A DNA stretch of 64,000 nt from Lateolabrax maculatus (lineage: Eukaryota > Chordata > Actinopteri > Acropomatiformes > Lateolabracidae), in assembly GCA_031216445.1 (NCBI GenBank), contig CM062201.1, positions 186,001 to 250,000 on the forward strand, given 5' to 3'. Position numbers and translations under genes: made by a program. The notes below the pieces were generated by a model. It saw only the letters and a program-made list of their open reading frames with translations, did no database searches and was not told the origin of the DNA. How positions within the stretch are numbered: the first letter of the stretch is position 1; each line of letters opens with the position of its first letter. This document shows, in pieces, positions 33,871 to 46,994 of the stretch.

Positions 33871-35221
33871 CACTGTAAAATCTAATTAGTTGACCTTACT
33901 TAAAAAAAGTATGCAAACTCGTTGCAAATTAAGCAAAGTAATCTTAAGAATAGTGAGTTAGAAAAGCTTGTTTATTTTAAGTGTGCAGTACCAAATCAAG
34001 TAGTACAACTAAAAAAAAAAAAAAAAAGTTCATGTAACTTAATAGCCATGCTTAGTGTTAACTTAATTTTTTCATTTTGTGTGGACTGCTTGATACAAAT
34101 TTAACCCCACTTAGAATTATGATACCTACTACTTACTACTCACTCATTTTTTTTCAGTTCATTTCAGTTCAGTTAAATTAAACAAACCAATTTCCTTGAA
34201 TGGGTCCTTGTCCTTCTCCCATTTCTTATCTATTTTAGCTGTTATTACCTAATAAAGGGAAAAACACCACAAACATATACTTTAAAAGAACACTCACTGG
34301 GTTTGTTCAGCTGCATTACAACATTTATTAAAAAAATAATTGCATCACTGACAGATCTAGGCTGAACAATAAATGTTCGATATTGTTACTTTTGATTCCA
34401 ATTCTCCAATATAAAATGTGTGTTTTATCACTCATGTAATAACCTTACAATAAACAATAAAATTACTGTTTTCTATCCTCTTGTCATATTTAATGTATTT
34501 TAAAGCTAGTTGTAAAATTGCTCATAGTGTGATCTATGTCTGTTAGGCTATTGTAATAACAATATGCATTAAATCTATTATTCAGCCTCAAGTGTTCTGT
34601 TCCCAAGTATCACTTTCTTGTACATTCAAGTACAAAACAGCAGCTAAACAACAAACTTGTGGTTTGATTTGACTGTAGAACATGACATGGACATGGCAAA
34701 AATAAAACCACATTTTTGTGAGCTAATTCTATGCATGTAACAGTCTCACAATATTAAACAGGTAAACACCTGATAATTACAGGACTTCAGTGCATGCAAA
34801 ATCATTGCATTTCTGATCAAAACTGAAAGTACAACAAATGCTTTTGTGTCCCAAAGCGAGCATCAGTCCAAGGTTTAAACCAACACAGAAAAACATCACT
34901 CCTTGGGTTTTGTATTTGTACTACATTATAACTACTATAATTAAAAGTTTTCCCAAAACACAAATGTAAACAGGTCAACCTTGCTAGGTTCCTTTCTGAC
35001 AACATTATCTAACAACTCTTTGCAACACAAGGTGGCGCTATTTCCACCATTAGCATACTAGCATAACATGGTACACTTTAATAGAATTTTTTTTTTTTTT
35101 GAGATCATAAACAAGCCAGCTCAGTTGCATGAAAGCATAAAACTTTCTCTGATAACAGGAGAACATTAACTGCTGCATAATTTACAAAGTGCTATCTGAC
35201 AGCTGATGGCTCTTTACTGGT

Positions 35222-37990
35222 CTAACCCAGTAGACTGTTCTTCAAAGTTAACAGTTTTGGTGGGAGGTTTTCTTTCCCAGTCCAAGCATCACAGTCTGAA
35301 TGAAGTTGAGTGTATTTGCCATGCATTTTGGGTAATCCAAATGCAAAGCATATGTAAGCCCAAATAACAGACAAACTGCCTGAGGCAAGTTTTTTTATAT
35401 GATCCATGATGATACCTCCCTCCAGAATGATGGCAGTGGAGATGGGCTGGAGGTCTACTGAACTTGGACCCTCATGAGGATTATCTTCACTGACAACTGT
35501 CAGCACACCGACAGTGCATTCTAGGGCCTCGTCTCTCGCTGTACCCTACAAAGACACACACACACATTCTTCAGCATGGCAATTTATGCTCTTCTAAACA
35601 TTCATTTTTAATGTTGAAAGCATTTGCTAGGGAATATGGTTTTAAATATGTGTTCACACTGGATTGTTACAATATAACCAACAAAATAAATGTGGTATGA
35701 TTAAACTAAAGCTATGGTCCACAAGGTCCATATATTCTTAAACAGTGACACTGACTTTTCAGCCTGGACTCCTGCTCCTTAGATTTACAATTAATTAATG
35801 TGTACAACGTTTATGTGGCAAATTTCATTTTTATTTACTGGCTGTTTAAATACCTCTCAGATTAGCTGTGGAGGAATTGCCATACAAAATACATCAATCA
35901 CTGTACAAAATGTATATTGTATATTGTGCAGATAAAATTACATCTTCTATGTCAGCACAGATATAGTTCTATTTTAATGCAGACCAAACTTTTTCTTATG
36001 TGCAAGTACTTACAGAGCATATCTTGAAGAATTCACTGGAGTCGTCACCAAGTAAAATAGGAATGCCTTTGAGGACAACAGAGCGAAGTACTGTCACGTC
36101 TGGTGTCTAATGATACACAGAGAGAGAAAAGACCAGTTAACAGAGTAATTTGCAAGGCACAAGCACAAGTCAGACAGGAAATAGAATAGGTTGGGCTGGA
36201 TCATCTCATTTAGAACTTGATTGATGAACTATCACACAGATCAAAAGCAAAATTAACCTACTTACCATCCAGCTCATGTGCTGCATCAGCTCACTGAGCT
36301 TCTGGCCAACAGTTCCCCTTCTTGTTTTGAAAAGTTCAATGAAACGTGGGGTATACTGGTCCAGAGCCTCAAAGAAGTCTCCCTCAAGATTCTTACTTGC
36401 GATTCTGTTGAACTCAGCAAACACCTGAAAAGTAGAGAGAGGGGTGGGTAGGGATGGAGAGATGGCAGAAGTGTTAACATTCCAACAAGTGTGTTTGGAT
36501 TTCTAGCCACACACCTTGAATTTCTTTTTGATAGGCATTATTTTATTGGTTGAGAACAAAAATAGTTTACCTGTCTGTGAAGAGTGCTGGCCATCGTTCA
36601 ACAATGTTCTGTACAGCAGGTTCCTTTTTTCTACAATTTCTTGTCTGCGTAGTGGGAATGATTGGTCCATCATTTGTGAGATGAGAGTGCCATTGGGTTG
36701 TTTCTTCTTCATTTCTTCCACGAGAACCTTTCTGGCATTTTCAAGGCTTGTTTCATCATGTCCTTCAGGTAAGTTAGGTAGGTAGTTTGCTTCACCTCTT
36801 TTTGGCCGTTTGATATTCTTGCTTGAGGATTCTCCTTCTGGGTTGCCTTTACTTTTTTTGCCTCCATTGATTGCTACATCCTCACATCCAGCTTTTTGAA
36901 GCTTTGTGCGATAATTTAAGGCTGTTTTTCCAGCCATACCATCTGTGTGGTCCAGGCTCAGTGAGGCAGGGGTGTTTGCTAATTAGTGCTTTTGCAACAC
37001 TGCTGAAGTCATCATCTTTAGGGTAAGCCTTGAAACTGTACATCGTCTCAGCAAGCTTTTCTAGTATGTCATGCTTCATATCTCGTGGTAGAGTCATACG
37101 TGTTCCATCCTTCATAAAGGCAAGATCTGCCTGTCTGAGTCTATAGTCAACATCAACTGAGAAATTGGGTATGTCAAAGAAATCTGGCCACTGTTGTCTT
37201 AGCGATGGTGATGCTCTTCCTGTCGACAGGATCTCAGTGTCTGCTGTGCTGCACTCAGTGTCTGATGTTGTGGTGGGTGATGACAATGCGGTTAAATGGA
37301 GAGTCACAAGAGGGATGATTTTGAGCGTAGCTCTTTCAGGTAAATCAGTTATTTCAGTCAAATTGCAGAGGGCATTATGGAAGTCTTGATCTTCATACTG
37401 CAGTTTAAAGTCATACTGCAGTGACAGTTTATCTACCAGTTGCACTTTTAATTCTTCAATAGACTGTGGTCTCTCATTTAAAGTCAACTTCCTGATATCA
37501 TCTTCAGCGATGATGAGTAGAGCAAGCTGAATGGAATGAAGAGAGGAGCAATATTTAGGGTGTAGATTTCCAAGTACCCAGTAGATGGCAGCTTGTGTTT
37601 CTTTCTGGAGGTTCCCAAGGGCTTAGCCACCTCAAAATCATCTATGTACAAGAAAAGAGCAATCCTGAATTCTTCCTCTGTCAAGAGAGAATTGTCTTTA
37701 AACCGGTAACCATCCCTGTGAGATCTGTATCCTTGTGACAAATTTGTCTCAGATGACATGGCCTTATCTAAACTTTCTCCGTTGTTTAGTAATGTCTGCA
37801 GCATTTTTAGTATGGGGATATACACAACTGTCTGCCTGTCATTTTTTAGGACAAACTCAATAGGCGTCACCACTGAGAATTCTTTTCAAATGTATGATGT
37901 TCGCTTGCTAGTGGTTGACAATGACACCCTAGTAGAAGTGAATTTCAGGAATACATTATTCTCAGTAAATACTTTAGCTATCTCACTCAC
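35222..37990 (-). pseudogene. Transposase remnant plus SAMD3-like exons, unit 6
   Basis: Exon 4 36266-36424, exon 6 35222-35545. Exon 3 carries two extra T (near 36626), which shift the frame after RRQEIVEK. The same +TT is in units 8-10 but not in the adjacent units 5 and 7. Exon 5 has the Ile variant of unit 4. Confidence 0.6.
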
Positions 37991-38722
37991 TTAAGAGTCC
38001 TCAACATCTCCACAATGTTGATTTAGTATTTTTCCAACCGAGGTATGTAACAATGGCTGTGAAAGCACATACATTTGGTTGATCTGCTCTATAACTTCTT
38101 GCAGGGCATTTTCAGAGATGTTAAGAATCGATGACATTTTCAGAAAAACAGCAGCTACATTATGTTCCAACTGACTCTCCAAGTCTCCCACATCTTCATT
38201 GAGCTCAGTAACCTCAAACTCAACCTGATCAGTTTCAGGGGCACTATCCTCAGGTTGAATATTTATATTAGGTGGAGGTACCTCAAGTACATTATGTGAC
38301 ACAATTTCAGGTTTGAATGCCATCTTATTGTGGTCTTGATGTTCTTTGCTTTTATGTGCATTAAAGGTTGAATAAACATTGCTCTGAAAGCTACAGCCTT
38401 GATATGGACAGGAAACATTTTGCTTCAGCTTCAAATGTCTTCGTAAATGGGTAAAAAAGTCAGCTCCAGTGCAAGGCTCCACAAAGTCACACAGCTGACA
38501 ATGGGAAGCAGTTTCACCCACGTTCCCCAGGTCCTTTTGAGTGTGCCATGTTGATAAGTGGACTTTGAGTGCATTGAAAGATTTAAATGTGCACAGGCAC
38601 TCCTTATAAAGGCACGGTAGTGGTGATATTCGAGTGTGGCACCCGTGTTTTAAGCGGTAATGCTTAAGTAAGAAGCACCTCTTTTCAGCACAAAATGTGC
38701 AGTACTTACACAACCACTGCAT
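37991..38722 (-). CDS. Four-zinc-finger ORF, unit 6
   Basis: Open over 243 codons; the protein is the same as in unit 5 by eye, with all three shared substitutions. Confidence 0.45.
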   Translation of the reverse strand: MQWLCKYCTFCAEKRCFLLKHYRLKHGCHTRISPLPCLYKECLCTFKSFNALKVHLSTWHTQKDLGNVGETASHCQLCDFVEPCTGADFFTHLRRHLKLKQNVSCPYQGCSFQSNVYSTFNAHKSKEHQDHNKMAFKPEIVSHNVLEVPPPNINIQPEDSAPETDQVEFEVTELNEDVGDLESQLEHNVAAVFLKMSSILNISENALQEVIEQINQMYVLSQPLLHTSVGKILNQHCGDVEDS

Positions 38723-38869
38723 AGGAAGTTTTTTGTCTTCTTGAAAAATCTGAAAAGAAAAGATCATTTTAGCATCAAGCCCGGCAAAATAGAAACAAAA
38801 AACAAAAACACTAACATGCAGTATCAGACTTGAAATACCAGAGCAACAGAAAAAAACCTTCCTTGCAAA

Positions 38870-39738
38870 ATTGTCTCAGCTACAAACGCAGGTCGGAAAA
38901 ATGGTGACCACCAGACTGCTTGAAGGCGTCTCAACACCTCCCCACTTGTGCAATGGTCCTGACCATGCGCACTACGTGTAGCAACCTGTACCAAAGATGT
39001 TGGGAGGACAATATGTCCATGTGCACTTCGCCATAGCCCATGTGATGGACCTTCTTCAGTGATTATACTTGCCCCCCTTTTTGCCCATACAGAATGTGCA
39101 TATGGACTTGCCTGATGTTGTGCTGCTATTACATAGCAGCACATATATATAGCTCATATATATATATATATATATCATATATATATAAGTTTGTCAGTGG
39201 TTCACAATCTCCAGCTACTAGCAGTGGTCCTATACAGGTGGGTGTAGCTATGCGTTTTGCGGCTTCATCTGCTAAGTTGTTGCCTTTAGCTATCAGGGAA
39301 TTCGTTTTTTGATGAGCTACGCATTTAATGATGGCTAACACTTTTGGATGGTGTATGGCTTCTAGTAAAGCTGAGATGGCAGAAATGACGACATGTGTCT
39401 CACCGTTTGTGGTTTGGGAGCTTTCGATACTGCCTCAATTTGTGAGGGCACTATAGCTCATTTAGTGCCACAGAGTTGTCTACCTAAGTATTCAACCTGT
39501 GTCTGGCAAAACTGTAATTTATTTTTACTCACCTTGTGAGCCCCCTTTTCTAAAGCCATCAGGGCTGAGACTGAGTCTTGTGCACATTGAGCTTTGGAGG
39601 TGCTACATATCAAGAGATCATCTACATATTGTAGTACTGTACTGGACACGTCTAGGTGTTGCAGGTCATTAGCCAATACTCGACTGAATATTGAGGGACT
39701 TTCAACATAGCTCTGCGGGAGACGTGTGTACGTATACT
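38870..39738 (-). pseudogene. ERV pol fragment, unit 6
   Basis: RT YVDD part 39458-39676, RNase H tail about 39190-39341, integrase N-part from 39144 down. It matches unit 5 except for the AHQKTN residue. Confidence 0.75.
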
Positions 39739-41088
39739 CACTGTAAAATCTAATTAGTTGACCTTACTTAAAAAAAGTATGCAAACTCGTTGCAAATTAA
39801 GCAAAGTAATCTTAAGAATAGTGAGTTAGAAAAGCTTGTTTATTTTAAGTGTGCAGTACCAAATCAAGTAGTACAACTAAAAAAAAAAAAAAAAAGTTCA
39901 TGTAACTTAATAGCCATGCTTAGTGTTAACTTAATTTTTTCATTTTGTGTGGACTGCTTGATACAAATTTAACCCCACTTAGAATTATGATACCTACTAC
40001 TTACTACTCACTCATTTTTTTTCAGTTCATTTCAGTTCAGTTAAATTAAACAAACCAATTTCCTTGAATGGGTCCTTGTCCTTCTCCCATTTCTTATCTA
40101 TTTTAGCTGTTATTACCTAATAAAGGGAAAAACACCACAAACATATACTTTAAAAGAACACTCACTGGGTTTGTTCAGCTGCATTACAACATTTATTAAA
40201 AAAAAATTGCATCACTGACAGATCTAGACTGAACAATAAATGTTCGATATTGTTACTTTTGATTCCAATTCTCCAATATAAAATGTGTGTTTTATCACTC
40301 ATGTAATAACCTTACAATAAACAATAAAATTACTGTTCTCTATCCTCTTGTCATATTTAATGTATTTTAAAGCTAGTTGCAAAATTGCTCATAGTGTGAT
40401 CTATGTCTGTTAGGCTATTGTAATAACAATATGCATTAAATCTATTATTCAGCCTCAAGTGTTCTGTTCCCAAGTATCACTTTCTTGTACATTCAAGTAC
40501 AAAACAGCAGCTAAACAACAAACTTGTGGTTTGATTTGACTGTAGAACATGACATGGACATGGCAAAAATAAAACCACATTTTTGTGAGCTAATTCTATG
40601 CATGTAACAGTCTCACAATATTAAACAGGTAAACACCTGATAATTACAGGACTTCAGTGCATGCAAAATCATTGCATTTCTGATCAAAACTGAAAGTACA
40701 ACAAATGCTTTTGTGTCCCAAAGCGAGCATCAGTCCAAGGTTTAAACCAACACAGAAAAACATCACTCCTTGGGTTTTGTATTTGTACTACATTATAACT
40801 ACTATAATTAAAAGTTTTCCCAAAACACAAATGTAAACAGGTCAACCTTGCTAGGTTCCTTTCTGACAACATTATCTAACAACTCTTTGCAACACAAGGT
40901 GGCGCTATTTCCACCATTAGCATACTAGCATAACATGGTACACTTTAATAGAATTTTTTTTTTTTTTGAGATCATAAACAAGCCAGCTCAGTTGCATGAA
41001 AGCATAAAACTTTCTCTGATAACAGGAGAACATTAACTGCTGCATAATTTACAAAGTGCTATCTGACAGCTGATGGCTCTTTACTGGT

Positions 41089-43859
41089 CTAACCCAGTAG
41101 ACTGTTCTTCAAAGTTAGCAGTTTTGGTGGGAGGTTTTCTTTCCCAGTCCAAGCATCACAGTCTGAATGAAGTTGAGTGTATTTGCCATGCATTTTGGGT
41201 AATCCAAATGCAAAGCATATGTAAGCCCAAATAACAGACAAACTGCCTGAGGCAAGTTTTTTTATATGATCCATGATGATACCTCCCTCCAGAATGATGG
41301 CAGTGGAGATGGGCTGGAGGTCTACTGAACTTGGACCCTCATGAGGATTATCTTCACTGACAACTGTCAGCACACCGACAGTGCATTCTAGGGCCTCGTC
41401 TCTCGCTGTACCCTACAAAGACACACACACACACACATTCTTCAGCATGGCAATTTATGCTCTTCTAAACATTCATTTTTAATGTTGAAAGCATTTGCTA
41501 GGGAATATGGTTTTAAATATGTGTTCACACTGGATTGTTACAATATAACCAACAAAATAAATGTGGTATGATTAAACTAAAGCTATGGTCCACAAGGTCC
41601 ATATATTCTTAAACAGTGACACTGACTTTTCAGCCTGGACTCCTGCTCCTTAGATTTACAATTAATTAATGTGTACAACGTTTATGTGGCAAATTTCATT
41701 TTTATTTACTGGCTGTTTAAATACCTCTCAGATTAGCTGTGGAGGAATTGCCATACAAAATACATCAATCACTGTACAAAATGTATATTGTATATTGTGC
41801 AGATAAAATTACATCTTCTATGTCAGCACAGATATAGTTCTATTTTAATGCAGACCAAACTTTTTCTTATGTGCAAGTACTTACAGAGCATGTCTTGAAG
41901 AATTCACTGGAGTCGTCACCAAGTAAAATAGGAATGCCTTTGAGGACAACAGAGCGAAGTACTGTCACGTCTGGTGTCTAATGATACACAGAGAGAGAAA
42001 AGACCAGTTAACAGAGTAATTTGCAAGGCACAAGCACAAGTCAGACAGGAAATAGAATAGGTTGGGCTGGATCATCTCATTTAGAACTTGATTGATGAAC
42101 TATCACACAGATCAAAAGCAAAATTAACCTACTTACCATCCAGCTCATGTGCTGCATCAGCTCACTGAGCTTCTGGCCAACAGTTCCCCTTCTTGTTTTG
42201 AAAAGTTCAATGAAACGTGGGGTATACTGGTCCAGAGCCTCAAAGAAGTCTCCCTCAAGATTCTTACTTGCGATTCTGTTGAACTCAGCAAACACCTGAA
42301 AAGTAGAGAGAGGGGTGGGTAGGGATGGAGAGATGGCAGAAGTGTTAACATTCCAACAAGTGTGTTTGGATTTCTAGCCACACACCTTGAATTTCTTTTT
42401 GATAGGCATTATTTTATTGGTTGAGAACAAAAATAGTTTACCTGTCTGTGAAGAGTGCTGGCCATCGTTCAACAATGTTCTGTACAGCAGGTTCCTTTTC
42501 TACAATTTCTTGTCTGCGTAGTGGGAATGATTGGTCCATCATTTGTGAGATGAGAGTGCCATTGGGTTGTTTCTTCTTCATTTCTTCCACGAGAACCTTT
42601 CTGGCATTTTCAAGGCTTGTTTCATCATGTCCTTCAGGTAAGTTAGGTAGGTAGTTTGCTTCACCTCTTTTTGGCCGTTTGATATTCTTGCTTGAGGATT
42701 CTCCTTCTGGGTTGCCTTTACTTTTTTTGCCTCCATTGATTGCTACATCCTCACATCCAGCTTTTTGAAGCTTTGTGCGATAATTTAAGGCTGTTTTTCC
42801 AGCCATACCATCTGTGTGGTCCAGGCTCAGTGAGGCAGGGGTGTTTGCTAATTAGTGCTTTTGCAACACTGCTGAAGTCATCATCTTTAGGGTAAGCCTT
42901 GAAACTGTACATCGTCTCAGCAAGCTTTTCTAGTATGTCATGCTTCATATCTCGTGGTAGAGTCATACGTGTTCCATCCTTCATAAAGGCAAGATCTGCC
43001 TGTCTGAGTCTATAGTCAACATCAACTGAGAAATTGGGTATGTCAAAGAAATCTGGCCACTGTTGTCTTAGCGATGGTGATGCTCTTCCTGTCGACAGGA
43101 TCTCAGTGTCTGCTGTGCTGCACTCAGTGTCTGATGTTGTGGTGGGTGATGACAATGCGGTTAAATGGAGAGTCACAAGAGGGATGATTTTGAGCGTAGC
43201 TCTTTCAGGTAAATCAGTTATTTCAGTCAAATTGCAGAGGGCATTATGGAAGTCTTGATCTTCATACTGCAGTTTAAAGTCATACTGCAGTGACAGTTTA
43301 TCTACCAGTTGCACTTTTAATTCTTCAATAGACTGTGGTCTCTCATTTAAAGTCAACTTCCTGATATCATCTTCAGCGATGATGAGTAGAGCAAGCTGAA
43401 TGGAATGAAGAGAGGAGCGATATTTAGGGTGTAGATTTCCAAGTACCCAGTAGATGGCAGCTTGTGTTTCTTTCTGGAGGTTCCCAAGGGCTTAGCCACC
43501 TCAAAATCATCTATGTACAAGAAAAGAGCAATCCTGAATTCTTCCTCTGTCAAGAGAGAATTGTCTTTAAACCGGTAACCATCCCTGTGAGATCTGTATC
43601 CTTGTGACAAATTTGTCTCAGATGACATGGCCTTATCTAAAATTTCTCCATTGTTTAGTAATGTCTGCAGCATTTTTAGTATGGGGATATACACAACTGT
43701 CTGCCTGTCATTTTTTAGGACAAACTCAATAGGCGTCACCACTGAGAATTCTTTTCAAATGTATGATGTTCGCTTGCTAGTGGTTGACAATGACCCCCTA
43801 GTAGAAGTGAATTTCAGGAATACATTATTCTCAGTAAATACTTTAGCTATCCCACTCAC
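41089..43859 (-). pseudogene. Transposase remnant plus SAMD3-like exons, unit 7
   Basis: Exon 4 42137-42295, exon 6 41089-41412. It has the GGKKSKG variant but not +TT, and a 'tcccactcac' change just after the zinc-finger stop. The family stops and frameshifts are present. Confidence 0.6.
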
Positions 43860-44591
43860 TTAAGAGTCCTCAACATCTCCACAATGTTGATTTAGTATTT
43901 TTCCAACCGAGGTATGTAACAATGGCTGTGAAAGCACATAAATTTGGTTGATCTGCTCTATAACTTCTTGCAGGGCATTTTCAGAGATGTTAAGAATCGA
44001 TGACATTTTCAGAAAAACAGCAGCTACATTATGTTCCAACTGACTCTCCAAGTCTCCCACATCTTCATTGAGCTCAGTAACCTCAAACTCAACCTGATCA
44101 GTTTCAGGGGCACTATCCTCAGGTTGAATATTTATATTAGGTGGAGGTACCTCAAGTACATTATGTGACACAATTTCAGGTTTGAATGCCATCTTATTGT
44201 GGTCTTGATGTTCTTTGCTTTTATGTGCATTAAAGGTTGAATAAACATTGCTCTGAAAGCTACAGCCTTGATATGGACAGGAAACCTTTTGCTTCAGCTT
44301 CAAATGTCTTCGTAAATGGGTAAAAAAGTCAGCTCCAGTGCAAGGCTCCACAAAGTCACACAGCTGACAATGGAAAGCAGTTTCACCCACGTTCCCCAGG
44401 TCCTTTTGAGTGTGCCATGTTGATAAGTGGACTTTGAGTGCATTGAAAGATTTAAATGTGCACAGGCACTCCTTATAAAGGCACGGTAGTGGTGATATTC
44501 GAGTGTGGCACCCGTGTTTTAAGCGGTAATGCTTAAGTAAGAAGCACCTCTTTTCAGCACAAAATGTGCAGTACTTACACAACCACTGCAT
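43860..44591 (-). CDS. Four-zinc-finger ORF, unit 7
   Basis: Open over 243 codons; the protein is the same as in units 1 and 2 by eye, although the 3' exons are closer to units 5 and 6. Confidence 0.45.
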   Translation of the reverse strand: MQWLCKYCTFCAEKRCFLLKHYRLKHGCHTRISPLPCLYKECLCTFKSFNALKVHLSTWHTQKDLGNVGETAFHCQLCDFVEPCTGADFFTHLRRHLKLKQKVSCPYQGCSFQSNVYSTFNAHKSKEHQDHNKMAFKPEIVSHNVLEVPPPNINIQPEDSAPETDQVEFEVTELNEDVGDLESQLEHNVAAVFLKMSSILNISENALQEVIEQINQIYVLSQPLLHTSVGKILNQHCGDVEDS

Positions 44592-44738
44592 AGGAAGTTT
44601 TTTGTCTTCTTGAAAAATCTGAAAAGAAAAGATCATTTTAGCATCAAGCCCGGCAAAATAGAAACAAAAAACAAAAACACTAACATGCAGTATCAGACTT
44701 GAAATACCAGAGCAACAGAAAAAAACCTTCCTTGCAAA

Positions 44739-45034
44739 ATTGTCTCAGCTACAAACGCAGGTCGGAAAAATGGTGACCACCAGACTGCTTGAAGGCGTCT
44801 CAACACCTCCCCACTTGTGCAATGGTCCTGACCATGCGCACTACGTGTAGCAACCTGTACCAAAGATGTTGGGAGGACAATATGTCCATGTGCACTTCGC
44901 CATAGCCCATGTGATGGACCTTCTTCAGTGATTATAATTGCCCCCCTTTTTGCCCATACAGAATGTGCATATGGACTTGCCTGATGTTGTGCTGCTATTA
45001 TATAGCAGCACATATAAATAGCTCATATATATAC

Positions 45035-45084
<50 letters not shown>

Positions 45085-45644
45085 ATATATATAAGTTTGT
45101 CAGTGGTTCACAATCTCCAGCTACTAGCAGTGGTCCTATACAGGTGGGTGTAGCTATGCGTTTTGCGGCTTCATCTGCTAAGTTGTTGCCTTTAGCTATC
45201 AGGGAATTCGTTTTTTGATGAGCTACGCATTTAATGATGGCTAACACTTTTGGATGGTGTATGGCTTCTAGTAAAGCTGAGATGGCAGAAATGACGACAT
45301 GTGTCTCACCGTTTGTGGTTTGGGAGCTTTCGATACTGCCTCAATTTGTGAGGGCACTATAGCTCATTTAGTGCCACAGAGTTGTCTACCTAAGTATTCA
45401 ACCTGTGTCTGGCAAAACTGTAATTTATTTTTACTCACCTTGTGAGCCCCCTTTTCTAAAGCCATCAGGGCTGAGACTGAGTCTTGTGCACATTGAGCTT
45501 TGGAGGTGCTACATATCAAGAGATCATCTACATATTGTAGTACTGTACTGGACACGTCTAGGTGTTGCAGGTCATTAGCCAATACTCGACTGAATATTGA
45601 GGGACTTTCAACATAGCTCTGCGGGAGACGTGTGTACGTATACT
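44739..45644 (-). pseudogene. ERV pol fragment, unit 7
   Basis: RT YVDD part 45364-45582, RNase H tail about 45095-45247, integrase N-part from 45013 down, with Ile for Ser (RGAIIITEE). The microsatellite is compound, with ATACATATGTATAT and ACATATAC interruptions (about 45020-45095). This suggests independent expansion. Confidence 0.75.
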
Positions 45645-46994
45645 CACTGTAAAATCTAATTAGTTGACCTTACTTAAAAAAAGTATGCAAACTCGTTGCA
45701 AATTAAGCAAAGTAATCTTAAGAATAGTGAGTTAGAAAAGCTTGTTTATTTTAAGTGTGCAGTACCAAATCAAGTAGTACAACTAAAAAAAAAAAAAAAA
45801 GTTCATGTAACTTAATAGCCATGCTTAGTGTTAACTTAATTTTTTCATTTTGTGTGGACTGCTTGATACAAATTTAACCCCACTTAGAATTATGATACCT
45901 ACTACTTACTACTCACTCATTTTTTTTCAGTTCATTTCAGTTCAGTTAAATTAAACAAACCAATTTCCTTGAATGGGTCCTTGTCCTTCTCCCATTTCTT
46001 ATCTATTTTAGCTGTTATTACCTAATAAAGGGAAAAACACCACAAACATATACTTTAAAAGAACACTCACTGGGTTTGTTCAGCTGCATTACAACATTTA
46101 TTAAAAAAATAATTGCATCACTGACAGATCTAGACTGAACAATAAATGTTCGATATTGTTACTTTTGATTCCAATTCTCCAATATAAAATGTGTGTTTTA
46201 TCACTCATGTAATAACCTTACAATAAACAATAAAATGACTGTTCTCTATCCTCTTGTCATATTTAATGTATTTTAAAGCTAGTTGCAAAATTGCTCATAG
46301 TGTGATCTATGTCTGTTAGGCTATTGTAATAACAATATGCATTAAATCTATTATTCAGCCTCAAGTGTTCTGTTCCCAAGTATCACTTTCTTGTACATTC
46401 AAGTACAAAACAGCAGCTAAACAACAAACTTGTGGTTTGATTTGACTGTAGAACATGACATGGACATGGCAAAAATAAAACCACATTTTTGTGAGCTAAT
46501 TCTATGCATGTAACAGTCTCACAATATTAAACAGGTAAACACCTGATAATTACAGGACTTCAGTGCATGCAAAATCATTGCATTTCTGATCAAAACTGAA
46601 AGTACAACAAATGCTTTTGTGTCCCAAAGCGAGCATCAGTCCAAGGTTTAAACCAACACAGAAAAACATCACTCCTTGGGTTTTGTATTTGTACTACATT
46701 ATAACTACTATAATTAAAAGTTTTCCCAAAACACAAATGTAAACAGGTCAACCTTGCTAGGTTCCTTTCTGACAACATTATCTAACAACTCTTTGCAACA
46801 CAAGGTGGCGCTATTTCCACCATTAGCATACTAGCATAACATGGTACACTTTAATAGAATTTTTTTTTTTTTTGAGATCATAAACAAGCCAGCTCAGTTG
46901 CATGAAAGCATAAAACTTTCTCTGATAACAGGAGAACATTAACTGCTGCATAATTTACAAAGTGCTATCTGACAGCTGATGGCTCTTTACTGGT

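Larger units (their letters stand above)
28973..34838. repeat. Tandem macro-repeat unit 5 (short type)
   Basis: Short unit of 5866 bases. Its zinc-finger and transposase-remnant region is nearly the same as in unit 6 (shared F-to-S, K-to-N, I-to-M and I-to-S changes), while its 3' exons lack the +TT insertion seen in unit 6. The TA microsatellite is short (near 33290-33320). Confidence 0.97.
34839..40705. repeat. Tandem macro-repeat unit 6 (short type)
   Basis: Short unit of 5867 bases. It combines the unit 5-type zinc-finger half with the +TT frameshift otherwise found only in units 8-10, and with the exon 5 variant of unit 4. That makes it the clearest mosaic in the array. A 'gacaccc' variant near 37923 is private to it. 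Confidence 0.97.
40706..46611. repeat. Tandem macro-repeat unit 7 (short type)
   Basis: At 5906 bases this is the longest short unit, because of an expanded compound TA/CATA microsatellite (about 45020-45095) and a longer CA run near 41420. It lacks the +TT frameshift of units 6 and 8-10. It carries the GGKKSK variant shared with units 5 and 6. Confidence 0.97.
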